From NCBI RefSeq assembly GCF_001411495.1, contig NZ_CP012981.1, positions 3,038,001 through 3,102,000 on the forward strand: a stretch of 64,000 nucleotides of DNA, given 5' to 3'. Positions 46,823-56,652 of this stretch are shown piece by piece (the first letter of the stretch is position 1; every line of letters begins with the position of its first letter). Source of the stretch: Burkholderia cepacia ATCC 25416 (GTDB lineage Bacteria; Pseudomonadota; Gammaproteobacteria; Burkholderiales; Burkholderiaceae). Under the pieces are notes generated by a model. That model worked only from the letters and a program-made list of their open reading frames with translations, was not told the origin of the DNA and searched no databases. The position numbers and the translations under genes were made by a program.

Positions 46823-48151
46823 TCAGTTCAGCGCTTCCATGCGCAGCTTCGTTACCTTCGAGACCACCGTCGAGAGGCTCTCGATCTGCGCGATCGCCGC
46901 GTTGACGTTCTTCTCGACCGTCTCGTGCGTGATCAGGATGATGTCGGTCTCGCCGTTCGCGCCGTCGATCTGCTCCGATTCCTTCTGCAGCAGCGCGTCG
47001 ATCGAGATGCCCGATGCGGCGAGGATGCGCGTGATGTCGGCCAGCACGCCCGTCTGGTCGGCGACGCGCAGGCGCAGGTAGTAGCCGCTCGTCACTTCCT
47101 CGATCGGCAGGATCGGCGTGTTCGACAGGCTGTCCGGCTGGAACGCGAGATGCGGCACGCGATGCTCTGGGTCCGCCGTGTGCAGGCGCGTGACGTCGAC
47201 GAGATCCGCGACCACGGCCGACGCGGTCGGCTCCGCGCCCGCGCCCTTGCCGTAATACAGCGTCGTGCCGACCGCATCGCCATGCACGACGACCGCGTTC
47301 ATCGCGCCCTCGACGTTCGCGAGCAGGCGCTTTTCCGGGATCAGCGTCGGGTGCACGCGCAGCTCGATGCCGTTTGCGGCGCGGCGCGCGATGCCGAGCA
47401 GCTTGATCCGGTAGCCGAGTTCTTCCGCGTAGCGGATGTCGGTCGCGTCGAGCTTGCTGATGCCCTCGACGTATGCGCGGTCGAACTGAACCGGCACGCC
47501 GAACGCGATCGCACTCATGATGGTCGCCTTGTGCGCGGCGTCGACGCCTTCGATGTCGAAGGTCGGATCGGCTTCCGCGTAGCCGAGCTCCTGCGCGGCC
47601 TTCAGCGCGGTCGCGAAGTCGAGCCCGCGATCGCGCATTTCCGACAGGATGTAGTTGGTCGTGCCGTTGATGATGCCTGCGATGTACTGGATGCGGTTCG
47701 CGGTCAGGCCCTCGCGCAGCGCCTTGATGATCGGGATGCCGCCGGCGACGGCCGCCTCGAACGCGACCATCACGCCCTTCGCGCGTGCGGCCTCGAAGAT
47801 CTCGGTGCCGTGCACCGCGAGCAGCGCCTTGTTGGCCGTCACGACATGCTTGCCGTTCGCGATCGCGCGCAGCACGAGGTCGCGCGCGATGCCCGTGCCG
47901 CCGATCATCTCGGCGACGATTGCGATCGACGGATCATCGACGACCGCGTTGAAATCGTCGGTGATCTGCGCAGCGCCGGCATCGCCGCCGAGCGCAGCCA
48001 GCGCCTTGGCCGGGTTGCGCACCGCAATGCGCGTCACCTCGATGCCGCGCCCCGCGCGTCGCTTGATTTCTTCCTGGTTGCGGCCCAGCACCGTGAAGGT
48101 GCCGCTGCCCACCGTGCCGAAGCCCAACAGGCCAACTTTGATCGGTTCCAT
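46823..48151 (-). CDS. hom: Homoserine dehydrogenase with ACT domain
   Basis: Reduces aspartate semialdehyde to homoserine. The 442-residue protein begins with a Rossmann motif (GLLGFGTVGSGTF), has the catalytic-domain signature GIINGTTNYILSEM, and ends with an ACT domain (about 355-430, YYLRLRVADQTGVLADI) that usually gives threonine feedback control. There is no aspartokinase fusion. It lies between alaA and thrC, 52 nt after alaA. Confidence 0.97.
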   Translation of the reverse strand: MEPIKVGLLGFGTVGSGTFTVLGRNQEEIKRRAGRGIEVTRIAVRNPAKALAALGGDAGAAQITDDFNAVVDDPSIAIVAEMIGGTGIARDLVLRAIANGKHVVTANKALLAVHGTEIFEAARAKGVMVAFEAAVAGGIPIIKALREGLTANRIQYIAGIINGTTNYILSEMRDRGLDFATALKAAQELGYAEADPTFDIEGVDAAHKATIMSAIAFGVPVQFDRAYVEGISKLDATDIRYAEELGYRIKLLGIARRAANGIELRVHPTLIPEKRLLANVEGAMNAVVVHGDAVGTTLYYGKGAGAEPTASAVVADLVDVTRLHTADPEHRVPHLAFQPDSLSNTPILPIEEVTSGYYLRLRVADQTGVLADITRILAASGISIDALLQKESEQIDGANGETDIILITHETVEKNVNAAIAQIESLSTVVSKVTKLRMEALN

Positions 48152-48203
48152 GCTGCGTGTGATCGATGAGTAAGAAGTAGTGAGTGCCGTGTGGTCCTGC
48201 CGC

Positions 48204-49490
48204 TCAGGCCGAATGGCGCTTGCGGTAGCCGTCGAGGAAGCGTGCGATCCGGTTGATCGAATCGGTCAGGTCGTCGAGATTCGGCAGGAAGACCACGCGG
48301 AAGTGGTCCGGCGTCGTCCAGTTGAAGCCCGTGCCCTGCACGAGCAGTACGCGCTCCTCGAGCAACAGGTCGAGAATGAACTGCTGGTCGTTCTGGATCG
48401 GATAAAGCTTCGGGTCGAGGCGCGGGAACATGTACAGCGCGGCCTGCGGCTTCACGCAGGTCACGCCCGGGATCGACGTGAGCATGTCGTACGCGAGTTC
48501 GCGCTGTTTGTACAGGCGCCCGCTCGGCATGATCAGCTCGTTGATGCTCTGGTAGCCGCCGAGCGCCGTCTGGATCGCGAACTGCCCGGGCACGTTCGCG
48601 CACAGCCGCATCGACGACAGGATGCCGAGCCCCTCGAGGTAATCCTTCGCGCGCCGGCGGTTGTCGCCGCCGAGGCCCGACACGGCCATCCAGCCCGCGC
48701 GGTAGCCGCACGAGCGATAGCTCTTCGACAGGCTGTTGAACGTGACGGTGATCACGTCCTCCGACAGCGAACCCAGCGCCGTATGCTCGAGGCCGTCGTA
48801 GACGATCTTGTCGTACACCTCGTCGGCGAACACGATCAGCCCGTGCTGGCGCGCGATCTCGAGCAGTTCGAGCAGCAATTCGTCCGAATAAAGCGCGCCC
48901 GTCGGGTTGTTCGGGTTGATCACGACGATCGCCTTCGTGTTCGGCGTGATCTTGCGGCGGATGTCGTCGAGATCGGGCATCCACGCGTTCTGCTCGTCGC
49001 AGATGTAATGCACCGGCGTGCCGCCCGACAGGCTGACCGCCGCCGTCCACAGCGGGTAGTCGGGCGCGGGCAGCAGCACCTCGTCGCCGTCGTTCAGGAG
49101 CGCCTGGGTCGCCATCACGATCAGCTCGGACGCGCCGTTGCCGATGTAGATGTCGTCGAGGCCGACGCCCACGACGCCCTTTTCCTGCGTGTAGTGCATC
49201 ACGGCCTTGCGCGCCGAGAACACGCCCTTCGAATCCGAATAGCCGGACGACGTCGGCAGGTTGCGGATCATGTCCTGGATGATCTCGTCCGGCGCATCGA
49301 AACCGAACGGCGCGAGGTTGCCGATGTTCAGCTTGATGATGCGGTGGCCTTCTTCCTCGAGGCGCTTCGCGTGCTCGAGCACCGGGCCACGGATGTCGTA
49401 GCAGACGTTGAGCAGCTTGTTCGACTTCTGAATCGGTTTCACGACGACACGGTTCCTGGGTTGGCCTTGCGGCCGGGGGGACGGGATCAA
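48204..49490 (-). CDS. alaA: Alanine/glutamate-pyruvate aminotransferase (AlaA-like)
   Basis: Class I PLP aminotransferase of 428 residues, very close to E. coli AlaA: NVCYDIRGPVLEHAKRLEEEG, GNGASELIV, PAPDYPLWTAAVSLSGG, INPNNPTGALYS and the PLP lysine in FNSLSKSYRSCGYRAGW. It makes alanine from pyruvate and glutamate. The exact start is uncertain: ATG 49490 gives an extra 19-residue N-terminus before the point where the E. coli protein begins. It leads the alaA-hom-thrC series. Confidence 0.9.
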   Translation of the reverse strand: MIPSPRPQGQPRNRVVVKPIQKSNKLLNVCYDIRGPVLEHAKRLEEEGHRIIKLNIGNLAPFGFDAPDEIIQDMIRNLPTSSGYSDSKGVFSARKAVMHYTQEKGVVGVGLDDIYIGNGASELIVMATQALLNDGDEVLLPAPDYPLWTAAVSLSGGTPVHYICDEQNAWMPDLDDIRRKITPNTKAIVVINPNNPTGALYSDELLLELLEIARQHGLIVFADEVYDKIVYDGLEHTALGSLSEDVITVTFNSLSKSYRSCGYRAGWMAVSGLGGDNRRRAKDYLEGLGILSSMRLCANVPGQFAIQTALGGYQSINELIMPSGRLYKQRELAYDMLTSIPGVTCVKPQAALYMFPRLDPKLYPIQNDQQFILDLLLEERVLLVQGTGFNWTTPDHFRVVFLPNLDDLTDSINRIARFLDGYRKRHSA

Positions 49491-49602
49491 AACTGGAAAG
49501 CGGCCGGTCTGTGCGCGCTGTCTAGACTGGGGAAAAGCGGGCGGTCGGGCGCGGCTTGTGGCGACGCGCGACGCAAGTGGCGCCCGGGGGCGACCAAAAA
49601 GT

Positions 49603-49608
49603 TATAAT
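49603..49608 (+). promoter_or_regulatory. Consensus -10 box upstream of the Mth938-like gene
   Basis: A perfect TATAAT lies about 150 nt before the chosen start at 49758. It probably drives this gene and may contribute to the arn genes downstream. No strong -35 is visible. Confidence 0.5.
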
Positions 49609-49757
49609 TTAGCGGATTTTGGCCGACTTTCGCAATGCACCATAGCCGCGCCGGGCCCACGCCGTCAGGCGTCCCGCGTGCCCGGGCAAGCGAAACCGGC
49701 CCTCCGGGCCCCTGTGGCCCTGCGACACATTCCCCTACGGAACCGCGGAATACCGAT

Positions 49758-50132
49758 TTGAAACTGCACCAGGACACGAGCGGCGCGCTCAACACCGTCA
49801 CCGGCTACGGCCCCGATTATGTCGACGTCAATCTCGAACGCCATGAAACGAGCGTCATCGTGCTGCCCGGCGCGCCGGTCCAGATGTGGCCGGTGTCGTC
49901 GTTCGACGCGCTCGCGCCCGAGCATTTCGCGATGCTGCTCGACCCGACGCCCGAACTCGTCATCTTCGGCAGCGGCGCACGGCTGCGCTTCCCGCACCCG
50001 CGGCTCGTCGCGGCGCTCACGGCCAAGCGGATCGGCGTCGAGACGATGGATTTCCAGGCTGCCTGCCGCACCTACAACATCCTGATGGCCGAAGGCCGCA
50101 AAGTCGCCGCCGCGCTCTTAATTGAACGTTAA
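49758..50132 (+). CDS. Mth938-like domain protein
   Basis: The 124-residue protein has the small Mth938/NDUFAF3-like fold: SVIVLPGAPVQMWPVSSFDAL, PELVIFGSGARLRFPHP, then IGVETMDFQAACRTYNILMAEGR. The family (also in mitochondrial complex I assembly factor NDUFAF3) has no clear bacterial role. I chose the TTG at 49758 because LKLHQDTSGAL matches the family start and GGAA lies 7 nt before it; an ATG at 49635 would add 41 unlike residues. It ends 123 nt before arnT. Confidence 0.8.
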   Translation: MKLHQDTSGALNTVTGYGPDYVDVNLERHETSVIVLPGAPVQMWPVSSFDALAPEHFAMLLDPTPELVIFGSGARLRFPHPRLVAALTAKRIGVETMDFQAACRTYNILMAEGRKVAAALLIER

Positions 50133-50255
50133 TCCCCGATGCGGTAAAACTCGGGCCGGCGCAGCGGGTCGATCCCCGGATCGGCCCGGCCAGGCCGCCC
50201 GCCCCCGGCGCAACCCGCCGGCGGCTCGTCACAACAACCAACAGGCTGAAAATCC

Positions 50256-51932
50256 ATGAACGATACGCCGTCGAGGCTACCGCTCAACCGCATCACGCTC
50301 GTCCTCCTCGTCGTCGCGCTCGCGATCGTCTGGTTCGCGCCGCTCGGGCTGCGCCACCTGATCCCGAGCGACGAAGGCCGCTACGCGGAAATGGCGCGCG
50401 AGATGTTTGTCACCGGCGACTGGATCACGCCGCGCTACAACGGCTACAAGTACTTCGAGAAGCCGCCGCTGCAGACCTGGATGAACGCGCTCACGTTCGC
50501 GTGGTTCGGCATCGGCGAATGGCAGGCGCGCCTCTACACGGCCCTCGCGAGCTTCGCCGGCGTGCTGCTGGTCGGCTTCACGGGCGCGCGCCTGTTCAAC
50601 CCGCTGTCGGGCTTCCTCGCCGCCGTCGTGCTCGCGGCGTCGCCGTACTGGAACCTGATGGGCCACTTCAACGCGCTCGACATGGGCCTTGCGTTCTGGA
50701 TGGCGCTGTCGCTGTGCTCGCTGCTGCTCGCGCAGCGGCCCGGGCTGCGCCCGGCCGCGGCGCGCGGCTGGATGTGGGCGTGCTGGGCCGCGATGGCCTT
50801 CGCGGTGCTGTCGAAGGGCCTCGTCGGCCTGATCCTGCCCGGCGCCGTGCTCGTGCTCTATACGCTGATCGCGCGCGACTGGGCGCTCTGGAAGCGCCTG
50901 TACCTGGTGAGCGGCCTCGTGATCTTCTTCGCGATCGTCACGCCGTGGTTCGTGCTCGTCCAGCAGCGCAACCCCGAATTCTTCAACTTCTTCTTCATCG
51001 TCCAGCAGTTCCGCCGGTACCTGACCCCGGAACAGAACCGTCCGGGCCCGCTCTACTACTTCGTGCCCGTGCTGCTGGTCGGCTTCCTGCCGTGGCTGTC
51101 GGTTGCGTGGCAGAGCATCCGCCATGCGCTGCGGATGCCGCGCCAGCCGAACGGCTTCTCGCCGATGCTCGTGCTGCTGATCTGGAGCGCATTCATCTTC
51201 CTGTTCTTCAGCGCGTCGCATTCGAAGCTGATCTCGTACGTGCTGCCGGTCGCGCCGGCGCTCGCGCTGATCATCGGCGCGTACCTGCCGCTGATGACCG
51301 CCGACCGGTTCCGCCGCCACCTGCTCGGCTACCTCGTGTTCTTCGTCGCCGCGGCGTTCGGGATCATCTTCCTCGCGTACCAGGGCGATGCCCGCACGCC
51401 GAACGCGCTGTACCGCGCGTTCCAGATGTGGCTGTACGCGGGCCTCGCGGTCGCGGCCGCGCTGACGCTCGCGGCCGCCTGGCTGAACCGCCGCGCGGGC
51501 GTCGCCGCCGCGCTAGCCGCGTTCGGCGCCGCGTGGCTCGCCTTCGGCACGATCGGCGGCACCGGGCACGACGAGTTCGGCCGCTACAGCTCGGGCGCGC
51601 TGCTCGCGCCGACGGTGCGCGCCGAGCTGGCGAAACTGCCGCCCGACACGCCGTTCTACTCGATCGAGATGCTCGATCACACGTTCCCGTTCTACATGGG
51701 CCACACGACGATCATGGTCCAGCGCCAGGACGAGCTCGGGTTCGGCATCTCGATGGAGCCGAACAAGTGGATTCCGACCGTCGACGAATGGATCACGCGC
51801 TGGAAGCAGGAAACCCATGCGCTCGCGATCATGCCGCCCGGCCAGTACGACGCCCTGGTCAAGCAAGGCGTGCCGATGCGCGTGATTGCGCGCGACAACC
51901 GTCGCGTGATCGTCGAGAAACCGCAATCGTAA
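50256..51932 (+). CDS. arnT: L-Ara4N transferase ArnT
   Basis: Moves 4-amino-4-deoxy-L-arabinose from undecaprenyl phosphate to lipid A (and in Burkholderia also core Ko) in the periplasm. The 558-residue protein is a GT-C enzyme with about 12-13 membrane segments. The first periplasmic loop has LIPSDEGRYAEMAREMFVTGDW and the following ITPRYNGYKYFEKPPL, both typical of ArnT. It is first in the arn series, unlike the E. coli order. A soluble C-terminal domain follows the membrane part. Confidence 0.94.
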   Translation: MNDTPSRLPLNRITLVLLVVALAIVWFAPLGLRHLIPSDEGRYAEMAREMFVTGDWITPRYNGYKYFEKPPLQTWMNALTFAWFGIGEWQARLYTALASFAGVLLVGFTGARLFNPLSGFLAAVVLAASPYWNLMGHFNALDMGLAFWMALSLCSLLLAQRPGLRPAAARGWMWACWAAMAFAVLSKGLVGLILPGAVLVLYTLIARDWALWKRLYLVSGLVIFFAIVTPWFVLVQQRNPEFFNFFFIVQQFRRYLTPEQNRPGPLYYFVPVLLVGFLPWLSVAWQSIRHALRMPRQPNGFSPMLVLLIWSAFIFLFFSASHSKLISYVLPVAPALALIIGAYLPLMTADRFRRHLLGYLVFFVAAAFGIIFLAYQGDARTPNALYRAFQMWLYAGLAVAAALTLAAAWLNRRAGVAAALAAFGAAWLAFGTIGGTGHDEFGRYSSGALLAPTVRAELAKLPPDTPFYSIEMLDHTFPFYMGHTTIMVQRQDELGFGISMEPNKWIPTVDEWITRWKQETHALAIMPPGQYDALVKQGVPMRVIARDNRRVIVEKPQS

Positions 51933-51945
51933 GGACGCCCATCGC

Positions 51946-52317
51946 ATGAATCCCGTTTCGCTCGTCTGCATCGTCACCGGCGTGATGCTCAACGCCGTTG
52001 CGCAACTGCTGCTGAAGGCCGGCGTCAACGCCGTCGGGCACTTCGAGTTCAGCCGTGCGAACATCATCCCGGTCGGGCTGAAGATCGCCACCCAGCTGCC
52101 GATCATCGGCGGCCTCGGCTGCTACGTGCTGAGCGTCGTGGTCTGGATCCTCGGGCTGTCGCGGGTCGACGTGTCGATCGCGTACCCGATGCTGTCGCTC
52201 GGCTACGTCGTCAACGCGTTCGCGGCCTGGTACCTGTTCGGCGAGGTGCTGTCGGTCCAGCGGCTCGTCGGCATCGGCATCATCCTGATCGGCGTGCTGG
52301 TGCTCGCGCGAAGCTGA
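51946..52317 (+). CDS. arnE: SMR-fold ArnE/ArnF-like flippase subunit
   Basis: A 123-residue protein with four membrane helices of the EamA/SMR fold (LNAVAQLLLKAGV, SRVDVSIAYPMLSLGYVVNAFAAWYLFGE). E. coli has a pair, ArnE and ArnF, that flips undecaprenyl-P-L-Ara4N; only one such gene is seen here. It probably acts as a homodimer or with a partner encoded elsewhere. It lies 13 nt after arnT. Confidence 0.85.
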   Translation: MNPVSLVCIVTGVMLNAVAQLLLKAGVNAVGHFEFSRANIIPVGLKIATQLPIIGGLGCYVLSVVVWILGLSRVDVSIAYPMLSLGYVVNAFAAWYLFGEVLSVQRLVGIGIILIGVLVLARS

Positions 52318-52447
52318 GCATGCCCCGCCGCGTTAAGCGTCCGCCTACAAAAAATCACGGTGCGTTTCCGCCAACCGGTGTTTAATGCCGGTTTCGGCCG
52401 GGATCGCCCGACCCTTTTATTACACGCCATTACAGGCCAAAGCGTAC

Positions 52448-53599
52448 ATGAGCCAGACTACCGCTCCGTTTCTGCCGTTCACCCGCCCCGAGATCGATGA
52501 GGAAACCATCCAGGGCGTCGTCGAAGTGCTGCGTTCGGGCTGGATCACCACGGGCCCGCAAAGCCAGAAATTCGAAGCGGCGCTGTCCGAATACTGCGGC
52601 GGCCGTCCCGTCCGCGCGTTCAACTCGGGCACCTGCACGCTCGAGATCGGCCTGCGCATCGCGGGCGTCGGCCCCGGCGACGAGGTGATCACGACGCCGG
52701 CGTCGTGGGTCTCGACCAGCAACGTGATCCTCGAGACCGGCGCGACGCCCGTGTTCGCCGACATCGATCCCGTCACGCGCAACATCGACCTCGACAAGCT
52801 CGAGCAGGCGATCACGCCGCGCACGAAGGCGATCATCCCGGTGTTCCTGTCCGGCCTGCCGGTCGACATGGACCGCCTGTACGCGATCGCGCGCGCACAC
52901 AAGCTGCGCGTGATCGAGGACGCCGCGCAGGCGTTCGGTTCGACGTGGAACGGCAAGCGCATTGGCGCGATCGGCGACATCGTGTCGTTCAGCTTCCACG
53001 CGAACAAGAACCTCACGACGATCGAAGGCGGCGCGCTCGTGCTGAACAACGAGGAAGAAGCGACGCTCGCGCAGAAGTACCGGCTGCAGGGCATCACGCG
53101 CACGGGCTTCGACGGAATGGACTGCGACGTGCTCGGCGGCAAGTACAACCTGACCGACGTCGCCGCGCGCGTCGGCCTGGGCCAGCTGCCGCACCTCGAA
53201 CGCTTCACCGCCCAGCGCCGCGCGCTCGCCCGCGCGTATTTCGCCGCATTCGACGGCAGCGCGGCCGTGAAGCTCGGCGTCGGCCTGCCGGTCGCCGAAT
53301 TCGAGAACGGCAACTGGCACATGTTCCTGATCACGCTGCCGCTCGAGCGGCTGACGATCACCCGCGCCGAGTTCATGGCGCAGATGAAGGAACGCGGCAT
53401 CGGCACGGGCATCCACTACCCGGCGATCCATCTTTTCACGCTGTACCGTGCGCGCGGCTTCAAGGAGGGCATGTTCCCCCACGCCGAACGGTACGGCGCG
53501 TCGACCGTCACGCTGCCGCTCTTCACGCAGATGACGGAAGGCGATGTGCGTCGCGTGGTCGACGCCATCAACCAGATTTGCGAACAATACGGAAATTAA
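52448..53599 (+). CDS. arnB: UDP-L-Ara4O aminotransferase ArnB
   Basis: DegT/DnrJ-family PLP enzyme making UDP-L-Ara4N from the 4-keto sugar. The 383-residue protein begins PFTRPEIDEETIQGVVEVLRSGWITTGP, has the block TPASWVSTSNVILETG and the PLP lysine in FSFHANKNLTT. ATG 52448 (MSQTTAPFLPF) was chosen over a longer frame because the family starts here. It lies 130 nt after the arnE-like gene, a gap that may carry an internal promoter, though none was clear. Confidence 0.95.
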   Translation: MSQTTAPFLPFTRPEIDEETIQGVVEVLRSGWITTGPQSQKFEAALSEYCGGRPVRAFNSGTCTLEIGLRIAGVGPGDEVITTPASWVSTSNVILETGATPVFADIDPVTRNIDLDKLEQAITPRTKAIIPVFLSGLPVDMDRLYAIARAHKLRVIEDAAQAFGSTWNGKRIGAIGDIVSFSFHANKNLTTIEGGALVLNNEEEATLAQKYRLQGITRTGFDGMDCDVLGGKYNLTDVAARVGLGQLPHLERFTAQRRALARAYFAAFDGSAAVKLGVGLPVAEFENGNWHMFLITLPLERLTITRAEFMAQMKERGIGTGIHYPAIHLFTLYRARGFKEGMFPHAERYGASTVTLPLFTQMTEGDVRRVVDAINQICEQYGN

Positions 53600-53605
53600 G
53601 CGTAC

Positions 53606-54643
53606 ATGAGTCACCTTGAAGCACGCGCCGGGCATCCGGGCGCCGGGCACCTGGACGCAGGCCGTCCCGAAGTATCGGTCATCATCCCCGTGTACAACGA
53701 GGAAGACGGCCTCGCCGCGCTGTTCGCGCGGCTGTATCCGGCGCTCGACGCACTCGACACGTCATACGAAGTGATCCTGATCAACGACGGCAGCCGCGAC
53801 CGCTCGGCCGCGATGCTCGCCGATCAGTTCCACGTGCGTCCCGACACGACGCGCATCGTGCTGCTCAACGGCAACTACGGCCAGCACATGGCGATCCTCG
53901 CCGGCTTCGCGCAATCGCGCGGCGAGATCGTCATCACGCTCGACGCCGACCTGCAGAACCCGCCCGAGGAAATCGGCAAGCTGATCGCGAAGATGCGCGA
54001 GGGCTACGACTACGTCGGCTCGATCCGCAAGCAGCGCCAGGACAGCCTGTGGCGACGCAAGGCGTCGCAGATGATGAACCGGCTGCGCGAGCGCATCACG
54101 CGCATCAAGATGACCGACCAGGGCTGCATGCTGCGCGCGTACAGCCGCCGCATCATCGATACGATCAACGTGTGCGGCGAAGTCAACACGTTCATCCCCG
54201 CGCTTGCCTATACGTTCGCGCAGAAGCCGACCGAAATCGAGGTCGCGCACGAGGAGCGCTTCGCCGGCGAATCGAAGTACTCGCTGTACAGCCTGATCCG
54301 GCTGAACTTCGACCTCGTGACGGGCTTCTCGGTCGTGCCGCTGCAGTGGCTCTCGTTCATCGGCGTGATCCTGTCGCTCGGTTCCGCCGCGCTGTTCGTG
54401 CTGCTGCTCGTGCGACGCTTCATCGTCGGCGCGGAAGTGCAAGGCGTGTTCACGCTGTTCGCGATCACGTTCTTCCTGCTCGGCGTGATCATCTTCGCGC
54501 TCGGCCTGCTCGGCGAGTACGTCGGCCGCATCTACCAGCAGGTGCGCGCGCGGCCGCGCTACCTGATCCAGGCCGTGCTCGAGCAGCACGACGGCGTGCC
54601 GCCGGTGCCGGCCGGCACGAACCGCACGGGAGCCGGGCAATGA
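53606..54643 (+). CDS. arnC: Undecaprenyl-phosphate L-Ara4FN transferase ArnC
   Basis: GT2 glycosyltransferase that places formylated L-Ara4N on undecaprenyl phosphate at the inner face of the membrane. The 345-residue protein has VSVIIPVYNEEDGL, the metal site LDADLQNPPEE, and EERFAGESKYSLYSLIRL, then two C-terminal membrane segments. It starts 6 nt after arnB and its stop overlaps the next start (ATGA). Confidence 0.95.
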   Translation: MSHLEARAGHPGAGHLDAGRPEVSVIIPVYNEEDGLAALFARLYPALDALDTSYEVILINDGSRDRSAAMLADQFHVRPDTTRIVLLNGNYGQHMAILAGFAQSRGEIVITLDADLQNPPEEIGKLIAKMREGYDYVGSIRKQRQDSLWRRKASQMMNRLRERITRIKMTDQGCMLRAYSRRIIDTINVCGEVNTFIPALAYTFAQKPTEIEVAHEERFAGESKYSLYSLIRLNFDLVTGFSVVPLQWLSFIGVILSLGSAALFVLLLVRRFIVGAEVQGVFTLFAITFFLLGVIIFALGLLGEYVGRIYQQVRARPRYLIQAVLEQHDGVPPVPAGTNRTGAGQ

Positions 54644-55587
54644 AACCGCGCGCAGTCGTCTTCGCGTATCACAACGTCGGCGTGCGCTGCCTGCAGGTGC
54701 TGCTCGCGCGCGGCGTCGACGTCGCGCTCGTCGTCACGCACGAGGACAACCCGAACGAGAACATCTGGTTCGGCAGCGTCGCATCGGTCGCCGCCGAGCA
54801 CGGGATCCCGGTCGTCACGCCGGCCGATCCCGCCGATCCGGCGCTGCGCCGCGCGGTGTCCGACGCGCAGCCCGATTTCATCTTCTCGTTCTACTACCGT
54901 CACATGCTGCCGGTGGACCTGCTCGCGATCGCGCCGCGCGGCGCGTACAACATGCACGGTTCGCTGCTGCCGAAATACCGGGGTCGGGTACCGACCAACT
55001 GGGCCGTGCTGAACGGCGAGACCGAAACCGGCGCGACGCTGCACGAGATGGCCGCGAAGCCCGACGCGGGCGCGATCATCGCCCAGACCGCGGTGCCGAT
55101 CCTGCCGGACGACACGGCCACGCAGGTGTTCGACAAGGTCACGGTGGCCGCCGAGCAGACGCTCTGGCGCGTACTGCCCGCGCTCCTCGCGGGCGAGGCG
55201 CCGCACCTGCCGAACGATCTCGCGACCGGCAGCTACTACGGCGGGCGCAAGCCCGAAGACGGCCGCGTCGACTGGACGAAGCCGGCCGCGCAGGTCTACA
55301 ACCTGGTGCGCGCGGTCGCGCCCCCGTATCCGGGCGCGTTCACGGACGTCGACGGCACGCGTTTCGTGATCGCGCGCGCGCGCCTCGCGGCGCCCGGCAG
55401 CGCGGCAGCGGCCGCCGCGGCAGATTTGCCGCCCGGCCTGCACGTAAGCGATAATGCGCTATTCGGCGTCTGCGGCGACAGCCGCGCTCTATCCATTCTC
55501 GAGCTGTGGCAGCAGCGCGACGGCAGCGAAACCGTCGTGACGCCCGCGGAATTCGCGCAGTTCATTCATTCTTCCCGTCATTCATGA
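54640..55587 (+). CDS. arnA: UDP-L-Ara4N formyltransferase (ArnA N-terminal half as separate protein)
   Basis: Formylates UDP-L-Ara4N with N10-formyl-tetrahydrofolate. The 315-residue protein matches the formyltransferase half of E. coli ArnA; the catalytic Asn and His are in YNMHGSLLPKYRGR and the Asp in AAKPDAGAIIA. A C-terminal OB-like domain follows. It starts and ends in ATGA overlaps with arnC and the next gene. In E. coli the two halves are one protein; here they are separate genes. Confidence 0.94.
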   Translation: MKPRAVVFAYHNVGVRCLQVLLARGVDVALVVTHEDNPNENIWFGSVASVAAEHGIPVVTPADPADPALRRAVSDAQPDFIFSFYYRHMLPVDLLAIAPRGAYNMHGSLLPKYRGRVPTNWAVLNGETETGATLHEMAAKPDAGAIIAQTAVPILPDDTATQVFDKVTVAAEQTLWRVLPALLAGEAPHLPNDLATGSYYGGRKPEDGRVDWTKPAAQVYNLVRAVAPPYPGAFTDVDGTRFVIARARLAAPGSAAAAAAADLPPGLHVSDNALFGVCGDSRALSILELWQQRDGSETVVTPAEFAQFIHSSRHS

Positions 55588-56639
55588 AAGCAAAAAAAGT
55601 CCTGATCCTGGGTGTGAACGGCTTCATCGGCCATCACCTGTCGAAGCGCATTCTTGAAACCACCGATTGGGAAGTGTTCGGCATGGACATGCAGACCGAT
55701 CGGCTTGGCGACCTCGTCAACCACGAGCGGATGCATTTCTTCGAAGGCGACATCACGATCAACAAGGAGTGGGTCGAGTATCACGTGAAGAAGTGCGACG
55801 TGATCCTGCCGCTCGTCGCGATCGCGACGCCCGCCACTTATGTCCAGCAACCGCTGCGCGTGTTCGAACTCGACTTCGAGGCGAACCTGCCGATCGTGCG
55901 TTCGGCCGTCAAGTACGGCAAGCACCTCGTGTTCCCGTCGACCTCCGAGGTCTACGGCATGTGCTCGGACGAGCAGTTCGACCCGGATGCATCGGCCCTC
56001 ACCTACGGCCCGATCAACAAGCCGCGCTGGATCTACGCGTGCTCGAAGCAGCTGATGGACCGCGTGATCTGGGGCTACGGGATGGAAGGCCTGAACTTCA
56101 CGCTGTTCCGCCCGTTCAACTGGATCGGCCCGGGCCTCGACTCGATCTACACGCCGAAGGAAGGCAGCTCGCGCGTCGTCACGCAGTTCCTCGGCCACAT
56201 CGTGCGCGGCGAAAACATCAGCCTCGTCGACGGCGGCTCGCAGAAGCGCGCGTTCACCGACATCGGCGACGGCATCAGCGCGCTGATGAAGATCATCGAG
56301 AACAAGGACGGCGTCGCGTCGGGCAAGATCTACAACATCGGGAATCCGAAGAACAACTTCTCGGTTCGCGAACTCGCGCACAAGATGCTCGAACTGGCGG
56401 CGGAATTCCCCGAATACGCCGATTCGGCCAAGCAGGTGAAGCTCGTCGAGACGACGTCCGGCGCGTACTACGGCAACGGCTACCAGGACGTGCAGAACCG
56501 CGTGCCGAAGATCGACAACACGATGCAGGAGCTCGGCTGGGCACCGCAGGCCACGTTCGACGACGCGCTGCGCAACATCTTCGAAGCGTATCGCGGCCAC
56601 GTCGCCGACGCGCGCGCGCTCGTCGAGCAGCAAGGCTGA
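55584..56639 (+). CDS. arnA: UDP-glucuronate 4-oxidase/decarboxylase (ArnA C-terminal half as separate protein)
   Basis: Oxidative decarboxylase turning UDP-GlcA into UDP-L-Ara4O, the first committed step. The 351-residue protein has the NAD motif LGVNGFIGHHL, PSTSEVYG, and the catalytic YACSK (Tyr and Lys). The Arg needed for decarboxylation is seen in GYQDVQNRVP. The start overlaps the formyltransferase stop, so equal expression of the two halves is likely. Confidence 0.94.
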   Translation: MKAKKVLILGVNGFIGHHLSKRILETTDWEVFGMDMQTDRLGDLVNHERMHFFEGDITINKEWVEYHVKKCDVILPLVAIATPATYVQQPLRVFELDFEANLPIVRSAVKYGKHLVFPSTSEVYGMCSDEQFDPDASALTYGPINKPRWIYACSKQLMDRVIWGYGMEGLNFTLFRPFNWIGPGLDSIYTPKEGSSRVVTQFLGHIVRGENISLVDGGSQKRAFTDIGDGISALMKIIENKDGVASGKIYNIGNPKNNFSVRELAHKMLELAAEFPEYADSAKQVKLVETTSGAYYGNGYQDVQNRVPKIDNTMQELGWAPQATFDDALRNIFEAYRGHVADARALVEQQG

Positions 56640-56652
56640 GCGGGACGTTCGC

